This document shows, one piece after another, positions 1-17,175 of a DNA stretch of 64,000 nucleotides. The translations under genes and the position numbers were made by a program. Each line of letters starts with the position of its first letter. Position 1 is the first letter of the stretch. The DNA comes from Cacajao melanocephalus (Eukaryota > Chordata > Mammalia > Primates > Pitheciidae): the NCBI GenBank assembly GCA_963573385.1, contig CAUYLG010034752.1, positions 1 to 64,000 on the forward strand. The letters run 5' to 3'. The notes below the pieces were generated by a model, which was not told the DNA's origin, searched no databases, and was given only the letters and a program-made list of their open reading frames with translations.

Positions 1-77
1 AATGGAATTTCCATACCTCCATTGGGTGAGTGTGGGCCAGTCTGTGGCCACAAAATGTATACAAAGAAAAAAGCCTA

Positions 78-616
78 TATCCAAAGGATTATAAATCGTT
101 ATATTATAAGGACACATGCACACGAATGTTCATTGCAGCACTGTTTACAATAGCAAAGACTTAGAACCAACCCAAATGCCCATCAATGATAGATTGGACA
201 GGGAAAATGTGGCACATATACACCATGGAATACTATGCAGCCATAAAAAACGATGAGTTCGTGTCCTTTATAGGGACATGGATGAAACTGGAAACCATCA
301 TTCTCAGCAAACTGACACAAGAACAGAAAATCAAACACTGCATGTCCTCACTCATAGGCGGGTGTTGAACAATGAGAACACATGGACACAGGGAGGATAG
401 CATCACACACTGGGGGCTGTGGGGGGGCCAGGGGAGGGACAGTGGGAGGTGGGGAGTTGGGGAGGGATAACATGGGGAGACATGCCAGATATAGGTGATG
501 GGGAGGAATGCAGCAAACCACATTGCCATGTATGTACCTATGCAACAATCTTGCATGTTCTTCAATGTACCCCAGAACCTAAAATGCAGTAAAATATATA
601 TTAAAAAAGAAGAAAA
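78..616 (+). mobile_element. 5'-truncated L1 3' end (young, possibly platyrrhine type)
   Basis: The sequence matches the end of L1 ORF2 and the 3'UTR. The frame at 186-368 includes YTMEYYAAIK and LSKLTQEQK, typical of the ORF2 C-terminal region, followed by the G-rich polypurine segment of the L1 3'UTR and a short A-rich tail. A 15-bp target-site duplication, AAAGAAAAAAGCCTA, flanks it at 63-77 and 617-631. It is nearly the same subfamily as the copy at 34255-34729. It lies downstream of the GLI3 polyadenylation site and is too short to be active. Confidence 0.9.
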
Positions 617-631
617 AAAGAAAAAAGCCTA

Positions 632-2124
632 AAAGCAATTTAGAGTCTATTACTGTTTTGAAAAATTGTCAAGAGGTTGAATAACTAGGTAGAAAAGGCA
701 TATGTTAGTAAAATGAGGTCTATGTTAGTAAAATGAGATTTTAGAAAGTAAAGGCTAATATGAAAGGAGAGATGTGCTCAGACTGTGTTTGGAATAGTAA
801 ATATACTCTAAAGTCAAACCAAAAGGGAAGACTGCCAAGAAAATAAGTAGAAAACCTAGGAGGAGAAAAAAAGGACAAATAAGACATTTTGGCAGTAGGT
901 AAATTTTCCCATCTCATTTTAGCATTCTATTATATTCTTGTTTGGGTAAGATACAGTCTTTACATTCCCAAAATTACTTAAAGCATATCTCTATAAAACA
1001 ACAGATTGTAACTCCACCATTTTACCTCAAACTTTGCTTCCTTTGTATTTCCTCTGCAAAAGGCATTTTTACAAACAAAGCTGGGAGCCCCATCCATCCC
1101 CGCTCATGTGGATTAAAGAAGCCCACGACACCCACCTCATTCCTGGGGGCATCCCTTCCCTATGTTTCCTCTCTCTTAGCTTAATTTCTCTGATTTCTCT
1201 TATTTTGATTTACTACATGGCATGTCTCTTTTTGAGCTAACAGTTTATACCTGAATATGAATTTGTAAATTCATTTTTTTTCTGGATTCATTTGGATACC
1301 TTATATAAGGGATCTAGTTATAAAAGCAATGCATCTTGGACTGGATGGGAGGAAATTCTCCCGAGAATCAGGAAAGCAGGAAGCATCCCTATGGCCAAAA
1401 AAACCCTGCTGGAGGGCAGGGAACAATACATCCCCTACAGGACATAAGGCCTGGGGAACACGTGTGTATACATACATGTGTGCATGTGTGTGCCCACGTA
1501 CACATGTATGCACTCATCCTTGTAGCCTTGAGATACCCACAGCCAGGACTCCCGTTCTTCCCAGAAACACCGCCTTCGGCTGATGGCTCAGAAGACATGT
1601 GCTACTACTAAGAAAGAGGAAGGGAAGGCTTTTGGAGTGGTTTACGGTGATCTGGAGAACAATATGGCATACCGACAGAAAAAACACAGGAGAGAACTTA
1701 TTCTGACCGAGGTCAGTTATTAAAAGCCACATAAAGTAGGCTTTTATCATGTCAGATTTTCTGTTGACCTGTGCTAGGGCATTTCTGAAATGAGAGGATA
1801 ACATAAAAAAGGGACAAATGAAGTTGTTAGACATTAAACCCCACCACCGTCCTTCCTCATTGAATCTGGCAAAGCAATACAAGTAAGAAACACAATAATA
1901 GTTCCAACTAGTGTGCCTCCCCCCCCACTTCCGGTAAACATTCTCACATGAGCATGTATGTATCTGCATCTTATTGCCCAGTTTAGGGCTAAAGAATCTG
2001 GATCTCACAGCAAGTCTATTCAGCTTGTATATGGCAGGGTCAGGATCCAACTACAGGCTCTGGATGTTTTCAAAGAAAGCACTCTTTCCATTCAACCATG
2101 CATTTAATAAACAACCCAGTAAGA
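632..2124. other. Intergenic DNA downstream of GLI3, no gene seen
   Basis: This is mostly unique AT-rich sequence. A TG/CATG-rich low-complexity patch lies at about 1457-1520. A 178-codon minus-strand open frame (1514-2050) has no recognisable domain and is of a length expected by chance in a window this size. Confidence 0.6.
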
Positions 2125-2143
2125 ATTTCCGTACAAAGAATTT

Positions 2144-2149
2144 TTTATT
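2144..2149 (-). terminator. Likely main GLI3 polyadenylation signal (AATAAA)
   Basis: TTTATT on the plus strand reads AATAAA in the mRNA. It is the last such hexamer of the 3'UTR before the intergenic DNA, and a cleavage site at about 2120-2130 would give a 3'UTR of the expected length. Confidence 0.6.
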
Positions 2150-5100
2150 GACATTGTAAGAAACATTTTTTTTCTTTGTTACAAAAGGACTAAGTGGTTC
2201 TGAAAGCAAAGGTAGAGTTCATCTGTGGCTGGGCTACAGCCCCGGGCTTGAGGTGGGCGAGATCACCAGGACTGCAGGCTTGTCCAAGGAACGCCTGGGC
2301 CAGTCACATCAGAACACTATGCCTACAATACTTAAATGTATTTACATGTGTTTCTTTTAAAAAAGGATTACACATTTTGTTGTTTAAAAATCTAAAAAAG
2401 GTGAAAAAAATGAACTTGTATTTTATTTTACACATCTGCAGGATACACAAGGGTAACTTGTCAGAAGAGAACATCCTCCTATCAGTTCAAAACAACACAG
2501 GAAACCAGGATACAAGACAGTTCCGACTCTGCTACCATCAAGCACTCTCCAGCCAGTGCATGCACAGCCTTGGAGTGCTGATTGGGCAACACCAACTGGT
2601 CCCTCTCATTGACAAGATTAACATAAAATAAGGCACATACATCGCAAGAATCAAAACTTTGTGGCTCAAGACGAAGAGCCAATGTGTGAGGAGTTGGGAG
2701 GGGTTAACTTTTTCGGAAAAATAAAACAAAAATGGTTAGAAAAATAAAAAGTTTGACACAGACATTAAGTAGGAGTACCAGGTGTGAGCCTGTATTTTTT
2801 ATAAAAGGCAGGATGGTGACACTAGTGAGGCGGTCCTCTCGCTCTAAATACATAAGTTAGAGAAATGGAGAGAGGCTTGGAGGCTGGGGATGGGTCTCAA
2901 GATATGAGATGCCTAGCCTACAGAGATCCCAAAAGATGCCCAAAAGGATGTGTCTAAGTGACCTCAAAAGACCTTCCTTCCACTGGACTGCCACAACAGA
3001 TCATTGAAATTCTGGAGGAATATACTTTCTTCTTCCCTCCCTCCTCTCCTCCATCCTGAAATTTCCATATTGAGAGAAGCCAACCATTGAGCTGAAACTT
3101 GCATCTCCTGCAAATCTAAAAGCAATAGCAAGGGAAGCAAATATGAAAAAAATGGGGGAAACCCAGAAAATGACCTGAAACCATAGGAAGGAGCAGAAGC
3201 ACAAGACAACAGTGGTGGGCCTGATCGCATCCATCCCTCCACGAAGGACGAAGCTGATGCAGGAAATGATGGTAACTGAGAAATGCAGTTGCATCCAAGA
3301 ATACTACTGGGAGAGTCCACTGATGGATGAGGTCAGCATGGTGGCTTCCATCTAAGCTCCTTGCTTAGGAGGAGTGGAGAACACTCAGGCCCCATGCTTT
3401 GAAAACAAGGGTTGGAAAGGGATTGAGGTGGACCATTAGAGCACACAAGATAAGACCAGGACCTGGAGATACGGAGATTCATGGAAAAGTGAGACTGGAT
3501 CTCTGATTTTGTGACAACATCATGTCCTGTTTCAGAAACACAAAGAAAGCCTTGCTTTTTCAGCTGAAAATTGGTAGAGCCTCTATTCTCCTAAGCTCAG
3601 ATCATTCATTCTCTTTTGTTCTGGGGCTGTTCCAAAGGAGACACATCCTTTAATTTCAAACACTTACATGGGGGAGGACAGCAGGCATGGAGGGGGAACT
3701 GCAGCATCCCTCTGCTCATCTCAGGAACATCTAATTGAAGGCAAACCCAACAGTCTTAGCCAAAGTCCCCAATGGCAAAGCAACTTCCATGCAGAGATTC
3801 TTGGTCCAAATAAAAGAACAAACATAAACATGAGAAAAGTCGGCTGGTCCTGACACTCTTTCTATTATCTTACATTTTATTTTACTTGATTTTGTCTTTC
3901 TACTGTAATTGAAATGGCAGGAATAAAGGGGAAAAGCCACATAATTGAATTATCAATCACTTGCAATAAATCCAATTCCTGGGTTCAATGGGACAGAATA
4001 CAGCAGGTAGCCTGAGGTGTTCATATTTTATTTTAATAGTTTATACATTTTTAAAGCAATATGCTGGAAAATCCATGTACTCTTTGTGCACACACAGTAT
4101 GACTTTTATGTGTATCAACTGCACATGGGGTGGAGCTGCACTTTAAAAATCTTTAAATGTTTTAATCCAAAACAGAAGTACAGATCTAGTCCACATTACG
4201 GACTAAACGCATGTAACATTTGTCAATGGATGCAGCATTCAATAGACAGGGTGTGAAAAAATGCATCCACACAGCTACTAAACACCTCCCCTAGTGCTCT
4301 CAAACACTAAAAATGGCTGAAACAATTTATTCCCACTGTGTGGGCTTTCTCTTTTACAACTAAGTTTTATAAATCCCTCAAAATAAGGTATTTAGAATAG
4401 AAATTCTCCTTCACTGTAGTGGAATTAATAAATGTTACTGATACAGCTGCTTGTGGGGCTGTTTAAATACATATATACTTAGAGCTATATATAATCCATT
4501 CTCAGTTGTAACAGAAAGTGATGGAAAGAATCAACAAATACAACAAACCCACAAATACCTCCCCAACTAATTCTACCCAATTGCTTCAATCTATAAGCTC
4601 TCTAATTTCTTACCAGAACAGATAGAAGTAGCAACGTGGCTGAGTGTCACCAACTGCCTGTCCCTTCTCTCTGGCTGCAGTGCTAAACGCAATGAATGTT
4701 CATGAAGGTAGTGGGAGGAGAGGCAAATGTGGTAACTGAGAACCGACCATACAGACATAGCCTCCCCCAAAGCACACTTACGAACACGAAGAGCTGAAAA
4801 CCGAAACTGTGAGCGCCTATTTCATTTGCAAGAGCCCCACGTTCCCACTTCGGTGTAACTGTGGAAAGTGTGTCCTGAACTGAATTGGGGATGGGGAGAA
4901 CATCAGTACTCTGCCGTCTATGCTACCGTGCACCACAAAAGATGCTTAAACTCGCTATCCATATTCTGATTCTTGTGCCCAATGTGGGAATTAAAATAAA
5001 AAACAGAAACCAAAACACAAAACGCAACATTGAGCACATGTAAAGGAGAATTTTAAAAGCTGGAAGTGTAACCCCTTGGTCACAAGCACACCAACTCCGA

Positions 5101-5396
5101 ATTTCCTTTGAGCTACAGCGAAACATGTCAAATCCTTTAATTTGACTGCTCTTCTAAAATAAAGAATATGCACATCACACATTTACATTGGTTTACTAAA
5201 AAAGGGGGCGGGCTTACAGTTTTTTTTTTAAAAAAGAGGGTGGTTTGAGTGTAACAATACTGATTCAAAACTGAAATGGAAGACAGTTTCTCCCTAGAAT
5301 ACTTTAGGGTTTTTCAGAGTCCTTTTCCATAAAAGGAATATATTTGAAACACATCCCAGTTAGGTGAGATGAGATTGCTAAAATACATACAGAACT

Positions 5397-5479
5397 AAAA
5401 AAAAAAAAAAAAAAAACAAAAAAAAAAAAAAAAAAAAAAAACAAAAAAAAAAACAAAAAAAACAAACAAAAAAAAAAAA
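5397..5479 (+). repeat. A-rich low-complexity tract in the GLI3 3'UTR
   Basis: The tract has 83 bases of A with single C interruptions on the plus strand. In the GLI3 mRNA it is a U-rich stretch with sparse G, soon after the stop codon. It is likely length-polymorphic, and open frames called across it are artefacts. Confidence 0.9.
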
Positions 5480-5556
5480 CAGCCAAAACAAAGTCAGTTT
5501 AATCTTTTCAACTCCTATAGATTTATGTTTGTTGCAGTCCTTTTCTTTCCTAAAGC

Positions 5557-9117
<3,561 letters not shown>

Positions 9118-9404
9118 TCAAGCGGAAAGGAAAGAAATGTCAGCAGGGAGGGTCAAGGAAAGGGAGCCAATAACAACAGCTCATGCATGTCAAGATCTTC
9201 AAGATCATCCGTTGGTTGAATGAGAAGAAAAACTATGTTCTGGTGAATGGAGATGGCCTCTTTTGGCCAAAATGACTGATGGACCACCAGGCTGATGGGC
9301 ACTGGGAGGCAATGGACAGCAGAGTATGCTAGCTGCAGTGTAACTGGCATGGTATCAGCCATGGAATCCTGCCCCAATCGCCAGCTCTGCAAACACCCTT
9401 CCTC

Positions 9405-9560
9405 GGTTCCAATCTCACCTCCACCACTTTATTCTTTGGGCACATCACTTAGCCACTCTAAACCTCAGTTTCCTTATCTATAGAATGGGGACCATTTATT
9501 TCAGGGATTGTTGTCAGGAATTAAGCGTGAAACCCAGAGAGCTCCCAAATATGAAAAGAC
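9405..9560 (+). repeat. MIR SINE fragment
   Basis: The core CTAAACCTCAGTTTCCTTATC followed by TATAGAATGGGGA matches the MIR consensus central region in sense orientation (first 20 bases used as the match). Age and divergence are high. Confidence 0.75.
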
Positions 9561-10194
9561 CTGAATGATAGAAATTGGCTCACAGGGTGTTAGCAATTAT
9601 GATGATCCCAGGTGGTTTTAGTCTTTAGGTTCATTTTGCTCAGCTGAAACATAAATGTAAGATATGCATCAGCACATATTGCCTCCTCCAACAGAAGCCC
9701 CTATAGGCTGTTCAGGGCTGGTTAGCCAAGCTCTTTGCAGCCTCTCCTCCCTCCTTCCACAGTTTCCTGCTTTTGTAGAACCTCAACCAAGGTGTCAGTA
9801 AAAGGAGTTGAGAGGTAAAACTTCAATCACTTAGCTTGTGCTATACCCAGAAATAAAGAAAGTCTGCAGATCACAGCCGTCATGAGTCTACAGAATGATT
9901 TCACCATTCCTCTTAGTGTACTGCCTAACAGTTCACTAGGAGGATTAGGAAATGATTCCCTAACCCCAACCGAGTAGACTCTGTAAGACAATGCTGCAAA
10001 CAATGGAATGTTAATGTAGTCCACCGGTCCTCAATCAGGGAAAGTACTGCCTCCTCTCGTTCCCAGGGCTCCTGGGAATTCAGGGTGGAAAGTCTGGGGA
10101 TTACTATATAAAATGGCCTACACTGCACAGGACAGTCACACAACACAAATGTTCTATCTGAAGTTCCAGCAGTGTCCTGGCTGATTAACAGTCA

Positions 10195-10290
10195 AATCCT
10201 TTTTGTACAGATAAGCAAAGTGATGTTCAGAGAAGTTCAGTGACTGCCCAAAGTCACAAAGTGAATGGTGCAACTAGCCTGGACTCCTAG
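10195..10290 (-). repeat. MIR SINE fragment
   Basis: The sequence reads as the reverse of the MIR core, with an ACAGATAAGCAAAG..GACTGCCCAAAGTCACA pattern matching the antisense cons 'aaggtcacacagc' region. Confidence 0.65.
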
Positions 10291-11543
10291 ACAAGCTACT
10301 TCCATGCGCCTGCAGCACCTTCACTAGTGTTACTATAAACACTGACAGCAGCTAGAAGGGAGAGTGCTTTAGGGACAGATAACTACACTCACTTAGTTAC
10401 AGAGTACTGTAGTATCAGGTGGAATGCGCAGTGCTGCCAGGAAGGGCTCTTCGCAGTAGAACCCGTTTGCTTCTTCTGCTATCACAGCACATACACCCAA
10501 GCAAATGAACACTTTCTAAGTGAGTGCTGCATGGTACACTAACTTTGTCCCGGGCAACCAAGCAGAGCAAAATAAGATATACAAATTTGATCATGAGTAT
10601 ATGAACCCTGCTTAATTTTTGGGCTCAGAAGAGTGCTGGATTGCCAGACCACCTGCTCCTTCCTGAGGTACTTGTTGTTTCCAGAGCTTTGGATGTCTCT
10701 TACTCCTGGCCTGTCAAATTAGAGTGTGTGGACATGAATCTGTGCGTTTGTGCAAACACACAGGCAGATATACTTCCATAGAGCATATAAGAAGGCACAA
10801 ATGCACTCGCAATTAGGAAATTGCTTCAATGAGCTTCCACACTTAAATAGCGGTTACACTGCTAACAACAAATGAAGCCAGATCTTCCTCAAAGAAGGTG
10901 GTGCATGTCTGGTCTAAGGATGAATTTGCACTAGTCAGCACAATAATGAGTCTTTCAGAACATCTGCTTGGTAGGCCCCAGTGTGATTTGTAATGGAAAC
11001 CTAGACAGATAGAACAATGAATTTCACCAACTAACTCCACATTTTTTCACATGCTGAATGTTCAAAACACATTGCTTCTATATTCGAAACACATCTGAGT
11101 AATGTTCACTACCAAAGATATCACAAAACCACAAAAACTAAAGAAAAATGAACACAAAAAAGTAAACGTTAAAAAAGGAAAACAAAATGAAAAGGACAGA
11201 GAAGCCAAAATTCCCTCACCTTATTACCCACTGTCCTTAGGAAGTGAGAACAAGACATTTAGGAGCATTAGACAGAAGAGATGTTGCATTAATAAGAAAA
11301 AAGAAGAAAGAATTTAATTTATAGCATGATGATCAAATCAAAGACATGTTTTTAAAGAAAACTAGAAATGTCAATTTCATGTTTATTAGTAAATGTCTAT
11401 GATATCTACTTTTATAAATGTGTATGAGCATATACACATATAACATCTGCTGCGGAAATGTGATTATTAACATCACTGAGCCTCGGCTTCCTCAAAATAT
11501 GTGTCTGGTCTGGATCTCTATGGTTTCTTTTAGTCCTATGGTT

Positions 11544-11623
11544 CTAGGTTGGTGCAAAAGTAATCGCGGGTCTTGTCATTACTTTTAACAGCAAAAACCG
11601 TAATTGCTTTTGCACTAACCTAA
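11544..11623. mobile_element. MADE1 mariner-type MITE (80 bp, near-complete palindrome)
   Basis: The element runs from CTAGGTTGGTGCAAAAGTAA to TTGCTTTTGCACTAACCTAA, exactly the 80-bp length of MADE1, whose two halves are near-perfect inverted repeats. Transcripts fold into a long hairpin, and in primates this family is the source of the mir-548 microRNAs. Here it lies in intron 13 and would be transcribed with GLI3. Whether this copy is processed cannot be told from sequence. Confidence 0.93.
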
Positions 11624-12831
11624 TATGATTGAATTACTTTATAAAATACTTCACACATTGGGGCATCTCAATGTTGCTGGGCCAAATTTGCATAAATTTT
11701 TATTTCTACCAATTTTCTTTTTAAACAATAGGTGTTTGAAGAGAAAATGACAATTTTCTTGAAGTAGGAATGCACACTAAAAGTAGAAGAGATTCTGGTT
11801 CTTAGAATATCCCAAGAACACAAATAATCGGTTTTTCATGATATAATCTCAGACACTACAAATTAACTTTCCTCGTTTTGTTAAACACTTGAGGGTAAAC
11901 TGTTGAATGTTCTGTACAATTATTATACAGGTAGGCTTTATTTTAAAAATAGACATGTGCTCCCCTCCAAAACAGTATATAAAACACAGGTTATGAACTG
12001 ATTAAAATATAGTGATCAATCATAATGTATGTATAAACATTTTATTAAGATACTTTTTTAAAACAAAGTACAGCTACCCACTGAGAAATAATGACAAATC
12101 TGGATAGCCTATTTGTGTTATTTTTGGCTAGACTTAATGTCACTCTCTAAGACTCTTAAGAGTTCAAAGACAAACTCAGTAAGTCATTAAAATATAGCAT
12201 CCCACCCTCCCAATGGTGACATTGTGCATCATTTCCCACCCACACATACTGCTATACAGCAACATCACTCATGAATTCATAGGCTGCCCATCCAATTGAT
12301 AGACTGCTCTAATTTTAAGAAAATGCTTGCTTTAAGTATAAATCTGTCTGCCTGATCATTTCTGTGCATCTGGGAATCTGAGCATGAAACTTCTCTCTGG
12401 CACACTTCCTTCACAGGTTAGAAAGTGACAGCCCAGAACTCAATATATCTGCACAATTAAATCCATTCTATGCATGACCAAATGGGCCGAATCTCCTCTA
12501 CTATCTACTCTTTTTATTTTTCTTGTTGTCTTTGAAATTTTTAGGTGTTTTACAAAATCACATTCATGAAGCAAAGTCACCAACTAAGGTCTGAAAAAAG
12601 CTTAAAGAGTAGCGGAACCCACATGTCCTATTAGTCACCAAACAGAAAGATGTTTGCCTACTGAATCTTTCAGATCCCTCCCTTGTGCTCTGCCTTGCTG
12701 GTTCAGGCCCAACTGGAGAAGTGATCTCCAGTTTACCCAATCTCTAGACTGGTACTGGAGTGGTTTCCTCAAAAAACAAACAAAAAAACTCACCCCTGCT
12801 GTGCCGTTCCCCTCCCACCCCTGTGCTCCTC

Positions 12832-12855
12832 CCCCTCCTCCTCCTCCTCCTCCTC
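12832..12855 (+). repeat. CTC trinucleotide microsatellite
   Basis: About eight CTC units lie within a pyrimidine-rich stretch in intron 13. Confidence 0.9.
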
Positions 12856-12879
12856 AGGTTTTCCCTCCGGAGCACTGAC

Positions 12880-13110
12880 CTCCCATCCCATGGCCTCCTC
12901 TGCCCTGACTGACTGGCAGTTCGCCCTCTCTTGAATCCTCTTTACACAGACTTGTGTGTAAGCCCCCATCACACTGCATGGTATTTGTTTTTCAGTCTGT
13001 TTATCCCATTGGACTGTAAACCCCTAAAGAATAGGGGCTGTGGTTTATTTACCTTGGGGTCACCAGGGCAAAAGAAGACAGAGAGCATGTTTACAAGAAG
13101 ACTCAGTGAA
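12880..13110 (+). repeat. L2 LINE 3' end fragment
   Basis: The pattern of 'tcccattggactgtaaac' followed by 'ataggggctgtggttt' and ending in 'cagtgaatga' matches the 3' end of L2 elements. The copy is old and diverged. Confidence 0.6.
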
Positions 13111-13386
13111 TGATTTTTGACATTATAGACACGCTGGAGAGACAGACAGTCGTGTCTTTCTTCCTTCCATGGCACAGTGGTATGGCTCTGGGAGGGATTT
13201 TTAAAATGTTAGGCAACCTGGAAACTCTTTTTCTGAGCTGATCAACTTCAAGTAAGCAATCCAGATCACTTCCCTCATGACCTCCTCAGGTGAGAGACAG
13301 CCTGACACAGTGAGGACCAGGGAAGTCCTGTCCCTCTATGCACCCCACCTGGCTCTTTTAAATGACCCTGGCCTGCTGTGAAGTCA

Positions 13387-13809
<423 letters not shown>

Positions 13810-15724
13810 TCACAAGGCTTTGAGGTGTTCAGATACCTCTATGAACTAATGGTTTAATAAGGCCATTAGAACACAGTTCCCTGTCCATAGAATCTAGCTT
13901 TAATAGGTGATGGCTTGAGAGAGGCTCAGGGAGAACTGAGAATTGCCTTGATGTTCTCGGAAGCATTTATACTGTGAGTGAGAAGTATCACGGTGCCATC
14001 ACAGGCGCTTGATAGATATTTGATGATGATGATGACAGTGAAGATGGCTTAAAAGATACCCATCATCTAATCAGAAGACTGTACACCTTTCAGAAGAGGT
14101 TGTGTGACAAAATTTCTTATGGATGTCCTGGTTCTGAGACAGAATATCACTCTGATCCTTTTGAAAATGTGCTATTTATGCATAGTCATCATTTTAAAAT
14201 TGCCTATGGCCTTTCCCATGTTAGATGACACTAAAATGTGCTCCTCCTTTGGGTAGCAGTACAAGTGTGGGGATATTCAGGGCTCAAAATAGCCAGAACC
14301 TTTCTGATCTTCGAAGTTAGAAAGCCCTATTATAGACTGTCCTTGAACCCTCATCCCAAACTTCAGAGGGCTGACAGATGTTTTGGGGACCAGGATTTCT
14401 GGTCTGGTTCTTCTCCTGAGCTTTATAACTAAGGTCTATAAATTATTTCATGCTAATCTCATTTTCTGTGTGGGTCAGTGATGAAGCCTGAGGATACAGT
14501 CATAAATAATTTTGTGAATGCTTATATAAGTGAAATATTTTCTCAAATCACAGAACTGCTGGCCCTTGCTCATGACCAACATCACACTTGTGAGTTTGTA
14601 TACTTGTCTTGAAATATAATATATGCAAAGATGATTTCACGAATATATATTTATATCTACGTACAGTAGAGGATGAGGTTTTACGTAAGCAATTGTCATG
14701 AAAAGCAGGATTAATATAATGTACCTATTATATTTAAAATGATGCTGTGTCTTGTAGAATGTATGTCTAAAAGATGCTTTTTCACTAAAAGCCCAAGAAC
14801 AGCCTGAGTGCTACCTAAAATGCTGAAATGTCCTAATGCAGTGAAGCAAAGATCCTGAAAATTATCCTGAGAGGTTTCACCTCCAAACTTGAGATTCCTT
14901 TGGGTAGACTTGATTCCCATTAACTATGAATTACATCTACTCAGGAGCTTGTGTGATTTAGAGCATATATAGATATCTATATATAAAATGAGATGAGCAC
15001 ATCAAATTCTATGCATTAGGGACAGAAGAATGGCTCTGACAATTAGCGTAATTACCTTACAGTGTTCTGACCCAGGCCCTCTGCTTGCTCACAGCATTGC
15101 TGTGACAGGTTGTTCCATCAGCAGGTGGACTGGGATATATGGGGCAGAAGTGTGGAGACCAGAAGGAGAGAGGAAGCACAAAGCCTGCATGTTTGCAGAG
15201 CTACTCTTCCTATAAATATATGCATGTACATCAAGGGTTAGCCTAGAACCAAGGACGCAGCCAATGTGTAATGAGTATACAAATGTGTCAGCTCCTGCAC
15301 TTCCATAAACAATAGCCTATAGAAGTGCACCTGTGCCCATGTGTCCTTGTGTTTGAACATACACATTATCTACCCACAAAAATTCACAAGAGTACAGGTT
15401 CAGGAAATGTATACCTCACAACAACATAACATAAAGTATATTAACCCTTCACATAGCTTTTGCCCACAAATTTTGTTGTGATCAGTGACTGAAATAAAAT
15501 ATAATTAGGGGCTAAGAAAAATGTTCTCAGATTTACTGAGGTACAAGATTCTGCAAGCACAAAGTTGCACATGACAAGATTTCATTATAAGACTGCAAAA
15601 TCTGGTAGGAAAAATAAGATGATGCAATGATCTATAATATAAAGTGTGGATACTATGTAAGGGTATAGACAGAGGAAGATCATTTTTTCAGTGGAGATCA
15701 TAATGGGAAGCATCAGTTATTAAG

Positions 15725-15870
15725 ATTCTATATCTGGGCTTAATGCCCAGCTCACACGGTTACTGGTAAGCGTTAAATTAGATCATATACAGGAAGTGCT
15801 TACCAGGATGCATGGAACGTAGTAAGCACTCAATATACAGAGCTTTTATTAAGAGGAGTCATTTTACTTG
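15725..15870 (+). repeat. MIR SINE fragment (3' half)
   Basis: A GCGTTAAATTAGATCATATACAGG-like region followed by 'gtagtaagcactcaata' matches the MIR 3' half in sense orientation. Confidence 0.65.
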
Positions 15871-16274
15871 GGATGCCAAAAAGAAGTGTGCTCAGCAAAC
15901 GTCCAGTGGCAGAGACACTTCATGCACCTAAGCATGACAGTCCATAGCAGCGGCTTCTGGAAGGTTTGATTCATGGTCATGATAGTGAGAACTCAGGACT
16001 GGAGGGGCGAGCTTGGATCCTGCAGGAACAGGCACTTATACAAGCTTAGGGAGTCTAAAGTTTCCCTTCAGGGAAGAGGGAGCCATTGCAGCTTTCTAGA
16101 CAGGGAGGTTCCGTCGAATCAGAACTCAGGAAACTTGGTAAAAATGAGCTGTGTGATCTGGAGTTAAGAAGTCCTGTCAGAGCTATGGTTGGTCTAACAG
16201 CCCTAAATGAGCAGGACAGCCAGAGGGACAGAGAAGTGCCAGAAATTACTCCCTTCTTGTTCCAGTCCATTATT

Positions 16275-16350
16275 TTCTTGGCCACACTTAGAATAGCAAA
16301 GGGCTTGACACATAATTAGCTATCAGTATTTGCTCAATGAATAAATGAGG
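16275..16350 (+). repeat. MIR-like 3' tail fragment
   Basis: The pattern 'cttgacacataattagc..tatttgctcaatgaataaatg' is typical of the MIR 3' end. It is short and diverged. Confidence 0.5.
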
Positions 16351-16924
16351 GTGCAATAAGGGGAAATAAATGAAAGCAAATCACTTATCTAGGATTGAGA
16401 GATTGCACAAATCTGGATTTCCTGGACAAACTTAATTTTGATGCATCTGAAAATGTCCATCATTCATACACAGGGCCAACGCCTTGCATATAGAATAAAG
16501 AAACATAACGTGTTTGTAAATATGTCTGTGGGTAGAATTTTAACTATGAATTTATGATCAAGGTTAATAATTTAAGTAAATTGCTCAAGCATGATCAATA
16601 TTATTGCCCAAGATAAAAGATAACTCGACTCTCACATAGCATTGCACTTTTTACCCTGCAGAAGAACACAAGCCCAACTATGCTACAATTAAAGCAAACA
16701 GACATGTACAAATATTTTAGGTCCATAAAAAGACAAAAAACTTGGTAATTATCTTTATATGTGTGCATTCTGATCCTAACATACCGATTGTCCAAATTTC
16801 TCCATGATAATAGGGGAGAACATTGGCCTAACATCTATAGGAATGAATGCCCTCTAAATTTCTAGCCAAAATTATACTTAAATATATGAAATACATTCTA
16901 AGTTATGTCAAAACCCCTTAAAAT

Positions 16925-17175
16925 TTTAAATTGAAATATAGTTCACATGCCATAAAAATAATCCCTTTAAATTGCACAATTCAGTGGCATTTAGTACATT
17001 CTAGACATTGTGTAATCATCACCATTACCTAATTCCAGAATATCCTCACCATCCCAACAAAAGAAACCTTGTACCCATTATCAGTCATTACTATTCACTC
17101 TCCCCACTGCTTCTGGCAACCACTAATCTACTTTCTATATCTGTGGATTTATCTGTTCTAGACTCCCTGAAATTT
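16925..17175 (-). repeat. L1M 3'UTR fragment
   Basis: 'gttcacatgccataaaa', 'acaattcagtggcattta' and 'ctggcaaccactaatcta' are hallmarks of the mammalian L1M 3' region read in antisense. The copy is old and non-coding. Confidence 0.85.

Larger units (their letters stand above)
2125..5556 (-). other. GLI3: GLI3 3' untranslated region
   Basis: About 3.4 kb follow the stop codon before a canonical polyadenylation signal, in line with the long 3'UTR known for this gene. The region is unique sequence with no interspersed repeat that I recognise and no supported coding frame. It contains an 83-base A-rich tract on the plus strand (U-rich in the mRNA), starting 77 bases after the stop. Further AATAAA copies on the mRNA strand, such as 2422-2427, 3876-3881, 4027-4032 and 4326-4331, could allow shorter 3' ends. 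The 3' boundary is inferred from the signal and not from transcript data. Confidence 0.7.

Noticed and set aside
1514..2050. 178-codon minus-strand open frame downstream of GLI3
   Set aside because: No domain, signal or family match. About one frame of this length is expected by chance among the roughly 6000 stop-bounded intervals of a 64-kb window.
2194..2631. 145-codon plus-strand frame antisense to the GLI3 3'UTR
   Set aside because: No recognisable motif and no promoter or splice evidence.
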